Origin: HK1 sp965204915
GTDB lineage: Bacteria; Pseudomonadota; Gammaproteobacteria; HK1
NCBI GenBank assembly: GCA_965204915.1
Contig: OZ242023.1
Span: 2,728,001 to 2,792,000, forward strand
Length of the DNA stretch: 64,000 nucleotides
Reading direction: 5' to 3'
Positions 26,441 to 35,147 of this stretch are shown here, in pieces; the first letter of the stretch is position 1; each line of letters opens with the position of its first letter. Below the pieces are notes generated by a model. That model was not told where the DNA came from and ran no database searches. It saw only the letters and a list, made by a program, of their open reading frames with translations. The translations under genes were made by a program, and so were the position numbers.

Positions 26441-27277
26441 ATGCCGGAGCTACCAGAGGTCGAGCGGGGGCGCAGGCTCACGGAGGCCGTCGCCGCCGGG
26501 CGGCGCATCGAGCGCGTGTGGTGCGCCGAAGACCCGGTGGTCTTCGATTCGGTCAAGCCACGCCGGTGGCGCAGCACGCTCGAAGGCAGGCGGGTCGAAG
26601 CGGTGCGGCGCTGGGGCAAGCAGCTCTGGTGGGAGCTGGACGCGCCCCCGCATCCGCTCTTCCATTTCGGGATGACCGGCGGATTCAAGGCTCCGGCGGT
26701 GGCCCCGCTGCAGCTCGAGTCCGGGCCGCGCGAGGACCCAACGGCGTGGCCGCCACGCTTCATGAAGATCCGGATGCACTTCGACGACGGCGGCGAGCTC
26801 GCGATGACCGACGGACGCCGGCTCGGGCGCATCCTCCTGCGCGAAGATCCCGAGCGCGAGTCCCCGGTTGCGAGGCTCGGCTTCGATCCACTGCTCTCGA
26901 TGCCGCCGCCGCAGCGGTTTTCGGAGATGCTGCGGGCGCGGAGGGGCAACGTGAAGTCGCTCCTGCTCGACCAATCCTTCGCGGCCGGGGTGGGCAACTG
27001 GATCGCGGACGAGGTGCTGTACCAGGCCGGGATCGATCCCCGCCGCCGGGCCTCTTCGCTGACGGACGCGGAGGCGCGGCGCGTACGGGCGAAGCTCGCC
27101 TCCATCGTCAGGCGCGCGGTCGGCGCCAATGCCGACGATTCACTCTATCCCCGCACCTGGCTGTTCCACCGGCGCTGGGGAAAGCGGGGCGACGCGAAGA
27201 CGGCGCGCGGAGAGCCGATCCGGCACGTGACGATCGGTGGCCGTACCACCGCGTGGGCGCCGTCGGCGCAACGTTGA
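26441..27277 (+). CDS. Fpg/Nei-family DNA glycosylase, zinc-less type
   Basis: 278 residues from ATG 26441 behind GGGGGAGGACAGGAC. MPELPEVE supplies the catalytic Pro1 and Glu2; LFHFGMTGGF, MTDGRRLGRI and the helix-two-turn-helix segment GNWIADEVLYQAGIDP complete the fold. The four-cysteine zinc finger is absent; the C-terminus (WFHRRWGK-like, then IRHVTIGGRTTAWAPSAQR) resembles the 'zincless finger' of plant/fungal FPG1 and NEIL1-type enzymes. It excises oxidised bases, probably by base excision repair with AP lyase activity. Exact substrate is not predictable. Confidence 0.88.
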   Translation: MPELPEVERGRRLTEAVAAGRRIERVWCAEDPVVFDSVKPRRWRSTLEGRRVEAVRRWGKQLWWELDAPPHPLFHFGMTGGFKAPAVAPLQLESGPREDPTAWPPRFMKIRMHFDDGGELAMTDGRRLGRILLREDPERESPVARLGFDPLLSMPPPQRFSEMLRARRGNVKSLLLDQSFAAGVGNWIADEVLYQAGIDPRRRASSLTDAEARRVRAKLASIVRRAVGANADDSLYPRTWLFHRRWGKRGDAKTARGEPIRHVTIGGRTTAWAPSAQR

Positions 27278-27405
27278 CCGGAAGGGCTGAACCGGACGGC
27301 GGCCATCCTCGCATCCGGCCGTGCGGCCGGCTCCGGGGAGGACGAGGGCGCCGTCGAGCCCGGCCGGGATTGCGTGACCGTATCCGACTCGACCCGCTCT
27401 CTTGA

Positions 27406-28914
27406 TCATGGCGCTGCCGGATCGAGGGAGGATCCCGCCTCCGCCCTTCGGCGCTCGCGGATCAGCGCGACCACGTGGGCCAGGAGGCTCGCCACGATGA
27501 TCGCGAAGATCGTGGCGGAGATGGGGCGGTCGATGAAGTCGAGCGGGGTCTCCACCCGCGCGAGGCTCGCGCGGAACTTCTCGTCCATGATCCTGCCGAG
27601 CACCATTCCGAGCACGATGGGGACCAGCGGCAGCTCGAGCCGCCGGAGGATGAAGCCGAACATGCCGAAGGCGGCGGCCACCGCGCAGTCGACCAGGCTC
27701 GCGCGCAGCGAATAGACCCCCACCAGCGACAGGGTGAGCACCGAGACCCCGAGGTAGCGGGACGGCACCCGGACCACCTGCACCAGCCATCCGGTGGAGA
27801 GCTTCAGGAACGCCAGCACCAGCACGTTGACCGCGAGCAGGACCACGAACAGGCTCTGCAGGAAGTGGGGCTGGGTCTCGAACAGCTTCGGCCCCGGGAT
27901 CACCCCGTGCACGTGGAACACCGACAGCATCATGGCGGTCAGCGCCTCGCCGGGGATCCCCAGCGCGAGCAGCGGGATCATGGCGGCGGCGGGCACCGCG
28001 TTGTTGGCCGCCTCCGAGGCGATCAACCCCTCCGGCGAGCCACGGCCGATCAAATCGGGCTTGCGGGAAGTCTTCTGGGCGAAGGTGTACGAGAAGAACT
28101 GCGCGAGGAATTCGCCGACCCCGGGGACGATGCCCATGACCACGCCGAACGAGGACGAGACGCCGGCGAGCCGCGGATGCCGGGCGATCTCGCGAAACCC
28201 GCCGCCGCGTCCCTGCTCCATGCGCGGCAACCGGGGCGGGGGCTCCCGGTCCACCAGCAGCTTGAACGCCTGCGAGATCGCGAACAGCCCCAGGATGACC
28301 GTGATCAGGTCGAAGCCGGGGTTCAGCCAGGTCTGCCCGAAGGTGAAGCGGTGGCTGAAGCGGACCCCTTCGAGGCCGATGGTGTTCAGGAACATGCCGA
28401 GCGAGACCAGCATCGCGGCGGCCACGGTCTGCCGCCGGTGCGCGAGCACGACCATCACCACGCCGAGCAGCGCCGCCATGAAGACGTCGCGCGAGCCGAA
28501 GTACGGCGCGACGCGCGCGAGAAACGGCGAGAGCGCCAGCAGGCAGGCCACCGAGAACAGGCCTCCGGTGAACGAGGCGCTGTAGGCGATGGCGAGCGCC
28601 CGCCTCGCCTCGCCGCGCCGGGTCATCGCGTATCCGTCGTAGGTCGTCAGCGCGTTGACCGGGGTGCCGGGGGTGTTGATCAGGATGGCGGGCACCGCCC
28701 CGCCGAACATCGAAGCCCCGTAGATGCCGAGCAGCAGGGTGATCCCGACCAGCGGCTCGAACTGGAAGGTCGCGGGCAGGAGGATGGCGATGGCCACCGC
28801 CGGCCCGACCCCCGGGATGGCCCCGATGACGACGCCGCCCACCGCCCCGACGGCAATCGCCAGCGCGACGTCGAGCCGAAGAAGCTGGGCGAGGACCTCC
28901 ATCGATTCCTGCAT
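27406..28914 (-). CDS. tctA: tripartite tricarboxylate transporter, large permease TctA
   Basis: 502 residues, about 11-12 membrane segments. TctA signatures: GAIPGVGPAVAIAILLP near the N-terminus, GIYGASMFGGAVPAILINTPGTP, and the repeat motif GIVPGVGEFLAQFFSY with EAANNAVPAAAMIPLLALGIPGE in the second half. It forms the channel of a TTT carrier that takes up carboxylates by a cation gradient. It lies 16 bp downstream of tctB. The periplasmic binding protein TctC is not present in the window, so it must be supplied elsewhere. Confidence 0.94.
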   Translation of the reverse strand: MQESMEVLAQLLRLDVALAIAVGAVGGVVIGAIPGVGPAVAIAILLPATFQFEPLVGITLLLGIYGASMFGGAVPAILINTPGTPVNALTTYDGYAMTRRGEARRALAIAYSASFTGGLFSVACLLALSPFLARVAPYFGSRDVFMAALLGVVMVVLAHRRQTVAAAMLVSLGMFLNTIGLEGVRFSHRFTFGQTWLNPGFDLITVILGLFAISQAFKLLVDREPPPRLPRMEQGRGGGFREIARHPRLAGVSSSFGVVMGIVPGVGEFLAQFFSYTFAQKTSRKPDLIGRGSPEGLIASEAANNAVPAAAMIPLLALGIPGEALTAMMLSVFHVHGVIPGPKLFETQPHFLQSLFVVLLAVNVLVLAFLKLSTGWLVQVVRVPSRYLGVSVLTLSLVGVYSLRASLVDCAVAAAFGMFGFILRRLELPLVPIVLGMVLGRIMDEKFRASLARVETPLDFIDRPISATIFAIIVASLLAHVVALIRERRRAEAGSSLDPAAP

Positions 28915-28930
28915 GGCGGCGCGGTCCCGG

Positions 28931-29575
28931 TCAGAAGTTCCGGATCAGGAAATTGCGCACTTGCGGGGGAAAGAGGTCGTAGAGCGCCCCGGGCGGCATC
29001 CGCACCTCCAGGCCGGTCTTGAAGACGAGCACGATCCCGATGCCCAGCCCCGCCAGCAGGCCCAGGCCGGAGAGGGAGCGGATCCCGGTCCGCAGCCCCA
29101 GCAGCGGCATGAAGACCGCCGTCGAGAGCAGGTACCCGAGCCACGGTATCGAGGCGGCGTAGGCGACGAAGTACAGGGCGAATTCCAGCGGGCGCAGCCA
29201 GCGCAGCAGCTCGCCGGCCAGCGGTGACCGCTGGCGCGGTCGCCTGGCGATTCCACTATCACCATGCGGAATCGCGGGCGTCTCAGCCGGCGCCGCAGAC
29301 GGGCGACGAACGGTCTTGTTCCATGCGAGCAGGCTTTGCAGCAGGTAGAGGCCGGAGAAGAACGCGAACGTACCGAGCACGATCGCGGGCCAGAAACGGG
29401 GTTGCAGCGGCAGGGCGATCCGCTCGAACCACCGGGTCTCGAACGGAAGCCGGCTCAGCAGGAACAGGGCGAGGATGAACAGCACCGCCGCGAAGAACAG
29501 GTCCCCGGGACGGCGCCGGACGGCGAACAGCCCCGGCTCCGCGCCGGCGCCAGGATTGCCCTCCTCCTCTCGCAT
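28931..29575 (-). CDS. tctB: tripartite tricarboxylate transporter, small permease TctB
   Basis: 214 residues with four hydrophobic segments (LFFAAVLFILALFLLSRL, WPAIVLGTFAFFSGLYLLQSL, FALYFVAYAASIPWLGYLLST, LSGLGLLAGLGIGIVLVFKTGL) and a charged middle loop enlarged by RRPSAAPAETPAIPHGDSG and nearby residues. This is the standard layout of TctB. It precedes tctA in one operon. The loop is GC-rich and may be another low-complexity expansion. Confidence 0.88.
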   Translation of the reverse strand: MREEEGNPGAGAEPGLFAVRRRPGDLFFAAVLFILALFLLSRLPFETRWFERIALPLQPRFWPAIVLGTFAFFSGLYLLQSLLAWNKTVRRPSAAPAETPAIPHGDSGIARRPRQRSPLAGELLRWLRPLEFALYFVAYAASIPWLGYLLSTAVFMPLLGLRTGIRSLSGLGLLAGLGIGIVLVFKTGLEVRMPPGALYDLFPPQVRNFLIRNF

Positions 29576-29820
29576 GGCGTCACCCGCTTCGCAAGCGAAG
29601 ATGCGAACGGCCCGCGGGCAGGACGCTCGCGTCCGCCGGACGCATCGCCCTTGGGCGAATCACCGTCACGGCAGCCGAAAGCCCTGTGATGGCCAAGGGC
29701 CGTGATGCCCGAAAAACCCACGCCTCCGGCGTGTTGCGGGCGGGACGCCCACGTCCGCCGGACGCGCCGCTCCCGGGACGCGCCGTCCCGGGACTCGGTT
29801 CCGGCAGGCTCGCGCCCCGG
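29576..29820. repeat. intergenic GC-rich repeats between tctB and the amidase gene
   Basis: Two similar 31-bp units (29615-29645 and 29736-29766) of the form GCGGGC(G/A)GGACGC followed by CGTCCGCCGGACGC. Also short inverted repeats (CGCTTCGCAAGCG near 29586; CACGCCTCCGGCGTG near 29719). No gene. The hairpins could end transcription of the amidase gene upstream. Confidence 0.55.
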
Positions 29821-31212
29821 TCACGGCAAGGCGGGCCTGCGCTCCCCGTACCGGGTGGCCCGTTCGTATGCGTAAGCGACCTGCAACACCTGCAAGTCCG
29901 CGCCCGGTCGTCCGATCACCTGCAAGCCTCTGGGAGTGCCCGCGGCCGAAAAGCCGCAAGGCACCGAGATCGCCGGCAGGTTCAGCAGCGGCGCCACGAG
30001 GAGCAGTCTCCAGTCGTGGCTCAAGGACGTGGTTTCATCGTCATGGCGGTAGGGATCGGTGAGGTCGGTCGGCCATACGAGCACGTCATGCGACTCGAAG
30101 GCGGCGACCACGTCGCGCCAGAGCCGCAGACGGTACTCCTCGGCCGCGGCCATGTCCGCGCCGGTCAGATCGGCGAACCACTCCTGCCTCTCGCGCAGTG
30201 AAGGCGCCAGCCGGTCACGGTCGTTCTCGTATACGGGAGCGGTGTCTCCGGTCACCCGGTACCAGGCCAGGACGTCGTAAGCCGCTTCCAACCCGCCGAG
30301 GTCGAGATCGCAGGGTTCGATGCGGCAGCCGAGCGACTCGAACACGCTACGCTGGTCCTCGAAGTTGCGGGCGACGTCCGGGTCCACGTCGAGCGAGCCG
30401 TGGTCGGTGCTCCAGCCCACCCCGAGACCGGAGAGGTCCGCCTCCAGGTCCGGCAGGCCCGGCGGAAACGGCGCGGCGACGGGCACCGGACAGCGAAGAT
30501 CCGGACCCGCCAGAACCGAGAGGAACAGGGCCGTGTCGGAGACCGTCCTCGCCATCGGGCCCGCGGTGTTCATGTTCTGCCAGAGCCGCGGGTTGGGAAC
30601 GTCCGGGATCATCCAGGTGGTCGGGCGGTGGCCGACGACGTTGCACCATCCGGCGGGTTGCCGGATGGACCCGCCGATGTCCGAGCCGTCCGCGAGCGCA
30701 CAGAGACCGGCGGCCAGCGCGGCGCCGCTGCCCCCGCTGCTCGCGCCCGGGCACAGCTCCGGGTCCCAGGGGTTGCGCGTGGATCCGAACACGGGGTTGC
30801 TGCAGGTGTCGCGCGCCATCGTGAACTCGGGGGTGTTGAGCTTGCCGAGGATGATCGCCCCCGCCGCCTTCTCACGCTCGACCACCAGATGGTCGAAATC
30901 CGGTACGTGGTCCCGTAGCGCCAGGCAGGCCATCGTGGTCCTGACGCCCCTGGTCTGGAAGCAGTCCTTCACGCCGACGGGCAGGCCGTGCAGGACCCCC
31001 CTCGCCTCGTTCCGGGAACGCGCCCGGTCGGCCGCCCTCGCCTCGTCCCGCGCCTCGTCGAGGCGCAGGGTGACGAAGGCGTTCAGCACCGGATTGATGC
31101 GCTCGATACGGGCGATATGCGCGTCCACGAGCTCCAGCACGCCCACCGCCCCGCCGTCCAGCAGGCGCTTCTGCTCGACGGCGGATTGAAAGCAAAGTTC
31201 ATCTTCGTTCAT
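29821..31212 (-). CDS. amidase-signature-family hydrolase
   Basis: 463 residues. The Ser-cisSer-Lys triad regions are visible: Lys in GLPVGVKDCFQT, the glycine/serine-rich GASSGGSGAALAAGLCALADGSDIGGSIRQPA containing both serines. The C-terminal NLPAISVPCGFSAAGTPRGLQVIG is also typical. Such enzymes hydrolyse amides (GatA-like fold) in the cytoplasm; the substrate is unknown. It is next to the tct genes on the same strand, so it may act on an imported compound, but 245 bp of repeats separate them. Intact. Confidence 0.9.
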   Translation of the reverse strand: MNEDELCFQSAVEQKRLLDGGAVGVLELVDAHIARIERINPVLNAFVTLRLDEARDEARAADRARSRNEARGVLHGLPVGVKDCFQTRGVRTTMACLALRDHVPDFDHLVVEREKAAGAIILGKLNTPEFTMARDTCSNPVFGSTRNPWDPELCPGASSGGSGAALAAGLCALADGSDIGGSIRQPAGWCNVVGHRPTTWMIPDVPNPRLWQNMNTAGPMARTVSDTALFLSVLAGPDLRCPVPVAAPFPPGLPDLEADLSGLGVGWSTDHGSLDVDPDVARNFEDQRSVFESLGCRIEPCDLDLGGLEAAYDVLAWYRVTGDTAPVYENDRDRLAPSLRERQEWFADLTGADMAAAEEYRLRLWRDVVAAFESHDVLVWPTDLTDPYRHDDETTSLSHDWRLLLVAPLLNLPAISVPCGFSAAGTPRGLQVIGRPGADLQVLQVAYAYERATRYGERRPALP

Positions 31213-31625
31213 CGCGGATCACCGTGGACGGCACAGTCTCGGCAGGTCGTTTCGTCTCCGGCGTTGCAGGCCCAACGTCGCCGAGGGTTGCATGCCTTGC
31301 CGATCCGGGGCGAAACCTCGTCGGCCGACGTGAATATACTCCTTCGACCACCGGCCGGTCCCGATGATGCGCCGCACCTCCGGGACAGCGGATCCAACCC
31401 CGCGCAGGAGCGCACGCGCCGCAAGGAGCACGTCGGCAAGCACGCCCGGTGCTCGTTCGTCTCGTCGGGCGGCGAGCGCAGCAGAGAAACCACACGTCCG
31501 GGATACGCGCATCGCACCTCCGCATCCCGGCATGGCCGGAGCCAAACGCCGGTTGGCGAACGGAACATCGTCGCCTTGTCGCAAGATTTCACGGACAAGG
31601 GACCGATGAACCGGCGGCGCGCGGA
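31213..31625. other. intergenic region with a dispersed repeat
   Basis: No gene is recognised in 413 bp. 31524-31590 (GGCATGGCCGGAGCCAAACG onward) is similar to 58553-58620, and a shorter match to 20944-20972. Confidence 0.45.
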
Positions 31626-32735
31626 TCAATCGCCGACCAGGGCCAGCATGTCGGCATGAATTCTGCGCCAGTCCCGGCCGAGATCGATCCCTTGCGCCCG
31701 GATGGAGAACCCTTCCAGGCGGACGTCCACCTTCAGCGGCTCGTCCACCACCGGGTAGAGCAGGATTCCCTCATGCCGGGGGCCGGGCTCCGTGGTCGCT
31801 TCGCGGTTGCGCAGGTAGGCCAGAAGCTGGTACAGGTGCTCCGAACGGAGCTTCCTGACGCCCCGGTGGTCGCTCAGGGCCTGCCGGTAATACTTGGCGT
31901 CCAGCACGATCCGCCGATGCTCCGATTCCAGGATGAGGTCCGCCGCCATCCGCGGGATCATCGGGCGCTGGTCTTCCCGCGTACCTGCGTCATCCCACCG
32001 GATTCCGCGCCCGCTACGGTTCACGCGATACTCATCCTGTTCGCGGCGGTAGAACTCGATGGCGAAATCCTCGAACAGCGCCGACATCCGGTATTCGTCC
32101 TTCCGCAAATCCCGGAACCTTGCCGGCCCCGATCGTTCCTCGACGATCAGGCAATCGTGGATGAGCTCGCAGATCGACATCAGGAAGCGGTAGAGGTGGC
32201 GGTTGCGGTCGAGCTGAACCCGCCGGAACAGCCGGCGTTCCAGCCGCACGGGGCGGATGCCTTCGAGCTTCCTGTACGCCGTCCGGATCTCCGGGCGCAC
32301 TTGGTCGGCGTCGAGGTCCGGGAGCTTCAACAGGGCGGCGAGGGTGGAACGCAGGATGCGGTTGTGAAGCACATCGTGGGAAAGCTCCTCGAACTCGCAG
32401 GCCGCCCGGCCACGAGCGCGTAACGCCCGTTTCGCCGTCTCGCCGACCGACAGCTTTCCACGGATGCCGGCGAGATCTTCCCGTATTTCTCGATAGCCAC
32501 GATCGATGCCCTGGCGGATCAGGCGGAACGTCCCTTCGGCGAGGACCTTGCCGAGAAGGTGGTGGGTTCTGTCCAGCCCCGCCAGCTCTTCCCGCCGGAC
32601 GACGTCCGCCTCCCTGACGTGCCTCCACGCATAGCACAGCAGGTAGTAGAGGTTGGCGATGGGGATGGAGCGGGTCACCGCCGCCTCCGGCCGGGCTCGA
32701 TGATCGGAGAAGCGAGCAGCGGATGACAGAGACAA
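31626..32735 (-). CDS. mcrC: McrC, nuclease subunit of the McrBC restriction system
   Basis: 369 residues. SIPIANLYYLLCYAWRHV is the usual McrC N-terminal signature. The C-terminal PD-(D/E)XK nuclease core is visible as MAADLILE ... RIVLDAKYYRQALS (Asp, then D-x-K). With McrB it cleaves DNA containing modified cytosines. It starts 16 bp after mcrB; a GTG at 32678 directly before IPIAN is an alternative start. Intact, no frameshift. Confidence 0.88.
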   Translation of the reverse strand: MSLSSAARFSDHRARPEAAVTRSIPIANLYYLLCYAWRHVREADVVRREELAGLDRTHHLLGKVLAEGTFRLIRQGIDRGYREIREDLAGIRGKLSVGETAKRALRARGRAACEFEELSHDVLHNRILRSTLAALLKLPDLDADQVRPEIRTAYRKLEGIRPVRLERRLFRRVQLDRNRHLYRFLMSICELIHDCLIVEERSGPARFRDLRKDEYRMSALFEDFAIEFYRREQDEYRVNRSGRGIRWDDAGTREDQRPMIPRMAADLILESEHRRIVLDAKYYRQALSDHRGVRKLRSEHLYQLLAYLRNREATTEPGPRHEGILLYPVVDEPLKVDVRLEGFSIRAQGIDLGRDWRRIHADMLALVGD

Positions 32736-32751
32736 TTGGTGATGGGGGCGA

Positions 32752-34221
32752 TCACCGCCGCAGCGTCTCCAACAGCTCGGCGACGGTCTCCGGGCGGTCG
32801 AACCAGTACTCGCGCAGCAACGGTTCGATCTGCGTCTCGACGATCATGCGGAACCAGCGTTCGTCCGGTGAATCTTCATTGCCGCTCGGAACGAAGTAGC
32901 TATGCCCGATCCGGAAGCCCGGCCCGAGATCCTTGTCTTCCCGGATACGTTCGTTGATCGCGGAGATGCTGTCGTCGATTCGCTTGACGAGGGATTCATC
33001 GACGCCTGCTTCGATCAGGTACTTCCTGAACGCCTCGGTACGGTAGGCGGGTTGCAAGGTCTCGAATGCGAAGCGGCGGCGCAGCGCGTAGTCGACCATC
33101 GCGAGGGATCGGTCCGCGGTGTTCATCAGGCCCAGCACGTGCACGTTGTCGGGTACGGAGAAACGCTCTCCGGTGCCGCTGTAGGTCAGGGGAATCTCGT
33201 ACTCCGATCCCCGTTTGTCCGCCTCGATCAGCATGAGGAGTTCCCCGAATATCCTGGACAGGTTCCCCCGGTTGATCTCGTCTATGATGAAGACGAAGGG
33301 CGTACTCGGGCTCTCGCCGGCACGCTTGCAGAATTCGAAGAACACGCCGTTCCTCAACGTGAAGCCTCCCGTCTCGGTCGGTCTCCAGCCCTGTACGAAG
33401 TCCTCGTAGGCATACGACTGGTGGAACTGCACCATTTCGATCGGGGAAGAGTCCCTGCGCCCGCTCAGGCACCACGCGATCCGCCTGGCGATGAAGGTCT
33501 TTCCGACGCCGGGCGGCCCCTGGAGGATCAGGTTCTTGCGCAGGGCGATGGAGTCGAGGATGCGTGTGAGCTGATTCCGGCTGACGAAAAGATCCCGAAG
33601 CGCCGAATGGACGTCGTAGGGTTCCGGAGCCTCTTGCCTACCGGCGTTGCGGGATTCCTGTCCTCCGTCACCTTCACTGGTTTCCCTATTGATTAGTCCA
33701 AATACGAAACGTACCCAATCCTTGTATCTGGAAACGCGGGTAAAAGTCTTGCTCGCCGCCCATTGTTTCTTCAAGTCAACTGGTTTCCGGCATGGCTCCC
33801 ATTCAATATTTCGCATGTGCCGGTACTCTGGACGATCGGGATCATATACATAATCACCCGTTACTTTTCCCCACCCAAGAATCTCTTTTCTTCCTTTTTT
33901 CGAGACGAAGACGTCTCCGATCTTGACTTCTTTTGCAAATTCCCATAAAGCCAGGGATGTATTGTATGGATTCGATCCCGGCTTCATCCTCTCGATCAAT
34001 TTTTCATGGACGGCATCTCTTGATCCGTATTCACGGATGTCTCCGATGTCGGCGATGTCGGTGAATCCGATTGCCGCGATACCCTGCTCCTGAAAGGCAG
34101 GCCAGTGCCTCGCCCCTTCTCCGGGACTGATGACCCACACGTCCGCTTCGCCGAAGCGCTCTCGGAACCACGTTTCGTCATCGCAGTCTTGAATGATTGG
34201 ATCGGACTCCATCCTCTCCAT
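32752..34221 (-). CDS. mcrB: McrB-like GTPase/AAA+ subunit with EVE-like reader domain
   Basis: 489 residues. The first ~165 (ADVWVISPGEGARHWPAF ... KKGRKEILGWGKVTGDYVY) form an EVE/PUA-like domain that would read modified bases. The rest is the McrB motor: Walker A LQGPPGVGKT, FHQSYAYEDFVQGWRP, Walker B FVFIIDEINRGNLSRIFGELLMLIE and the McrB signature MNTADRSLAMVDYALRRRF. It assembles on methylated DNA and drives McrC. ATG 34221 follows GGGAGAATCGAC. The only apparently complete restriction system in the window. Confidence 0.92.
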   Translation of the reverse strand: MERMESDPIIQDCDDETWFRERFGEADVWVISPGEGARHWPAFQEQGIAAIGFTDIADIGDIREYGSRDAVHEKLIERMKPGSNPYNTSLALWEFAKEVKIGDVFVSKKGRKEILGWGKVTGDYVYDPDRPEYRHMRNIEWEPCRKPVDLKKQWAASKTFTRVSRYKDWVRFVFGLINRETSEGDGGQESRNAGRQEAPEPYDVHSALRDLFVSRNQLTRILDSIALRKNLILQGPPGVGKTFIARRIAWCLSGRRDSSPIEMVQFHQSYAYEDFVQGWRPTETGGFTLRNGVFFEFCKRAGESPSTPFVFIIDEINRGNLSRIFGELLMLIEADKRGSEYEIPLTYSGTGERFSVPDNVHVLGLMNTADRSLAMVDYALRRRFAFETLQPAYRTEAFRKYLIEAGVDESLVKRIDDSISAINERIREDKDLGPGFRIGHSYFVPSGNEDSPDERWFRMIVETQIEPLLREYWFDRPETVAELLETLRR

Positions 34222-34356
34222 GTCGATTCTCCCGTAGTTGGGCGATCAGTGTATCTTTGGCGATTTCCGGGATGATTTCAGCACGTTTCCCGATTGTTGC
34301 ATAAAATAACGACCCGTCATTCTCCCCGTCGAGCCGGAGACAAGATCCAGGAAAGC

Positions 34357-34385
34357 CCGTCACTCCCGCTTTCGCGGGAATGACG
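34357..34385. repeat. dRS3-like palindrome
   Basis: CACTCCCGCTTTCGCGGGAA followed by TGACG: the same palindrome as elsewhere with one arm altered (ACTCCC). It lies between mcrB and the next gene. Confidence 0.8.
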
Positions 34386-34415
34386 AGGTAAAGAAGATCT
34401 CCCCGCGCTGCATCC

Positions 34416-34694
34416 TCAGTCCTCCTCTTCGATGTCGGACTTGGCGATGAAGTGGACGTAGGGCCAGCCGGGGGAGTCCTCCGCGTCCCACCACACCTTG
34501 GAGAAAATCTCCGAGCGCACGCTCATCGTGCCCTCGGCACTCAAATCCTCGAAGGCAGCGTCGTAGATGATCCTCACGTCCACCAAGGGATCGTCATAGT
34601 AGTCGAAGCCGGACTTGACGTTGACGATGTCGATGTCGCCGAAGCGGGCCTTGAAGGCCGCCTCCGCGATCTCGCGTACCTGCTGATTGTTCAT
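34416..34694 (-). CDS. hypothetical protein, 92 residues
   Basis: Starts at ATG 34694 behind a strong GGAGGT (nine bases). The sequence is acidic (pI low): MNNQQVREIAEAAFKARFGD ... SGFDYYDDPLVDVRIIYDAAFEDLSA ... VWWDAEDSPGWPYVHFIAKSDIEEED. It looks like a real small cytoplasmic protein. I do not recognise the family. Its placement upstream of mcrB on the same strand, 195 bp away, could mean a link to that system, but the palindromic repeat lies between. Confidence 0.6.
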   Translation of the reverse strand: MNNQQVREIAEAAFKARFGDIDIVNVKSGFDYYDDPLVDVRIIYDAAFEDLSAEGTMSVRSEIFSKVWWDAEDSPGWPYVHFIAKSDIEEED

Positions 34695-35147
34695 GCCGGA
34701 CCTCCTACGGTGCTCGTCGCCTGAATAGCACATGCGCGGCGCAGCCTCGCCTGCGTGGGCGGTGCCCGGTCGGATTCCGCGAGGGCGCGGGCGGCTTCCA
34801 TCAAGTCACGCGGGTGCACGGCGCGGGGCCTCGGAGTGTCGGTGTCGGCGTACCCTGCATCGTACTATGGCCGGGTTGCCCCAGAAGCCGGGCCGGGCCG
34901 CACTGATCGCGGGGATGGGGAAGGACGCGGCACTCCCCGTACCCAACGCCCCACCACCCGCCGGCCATGTCGATTCTCCCGTGGTCGAGCGATCGGAGCG
35001 CTTTCGGCTTTCGGCGGTTTTCCGTGACGGCTTCGGCGCATTTCCATCCGGCCCATTGCGAATCTATTGGATTCGATGGTTCACGAGCCGTTGCGAAGCA
35101 GCCGGGAGCATCACGCGAAGAAGCGTCCCAAGGACGCGCATCGATCA
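34695..35147. other. 0.45-kb stretch without a clear gene
   Basis: A 33-bp segment at 34967-35000 (CATGTCGATTCTCCCGT...) repeats the 5' leader and start of mcrB (34219-34251), including its ribosome binding site, but the frame behind it is not recognisable. Possibly the remains of a duplicated gene start. Confidence 0.45.
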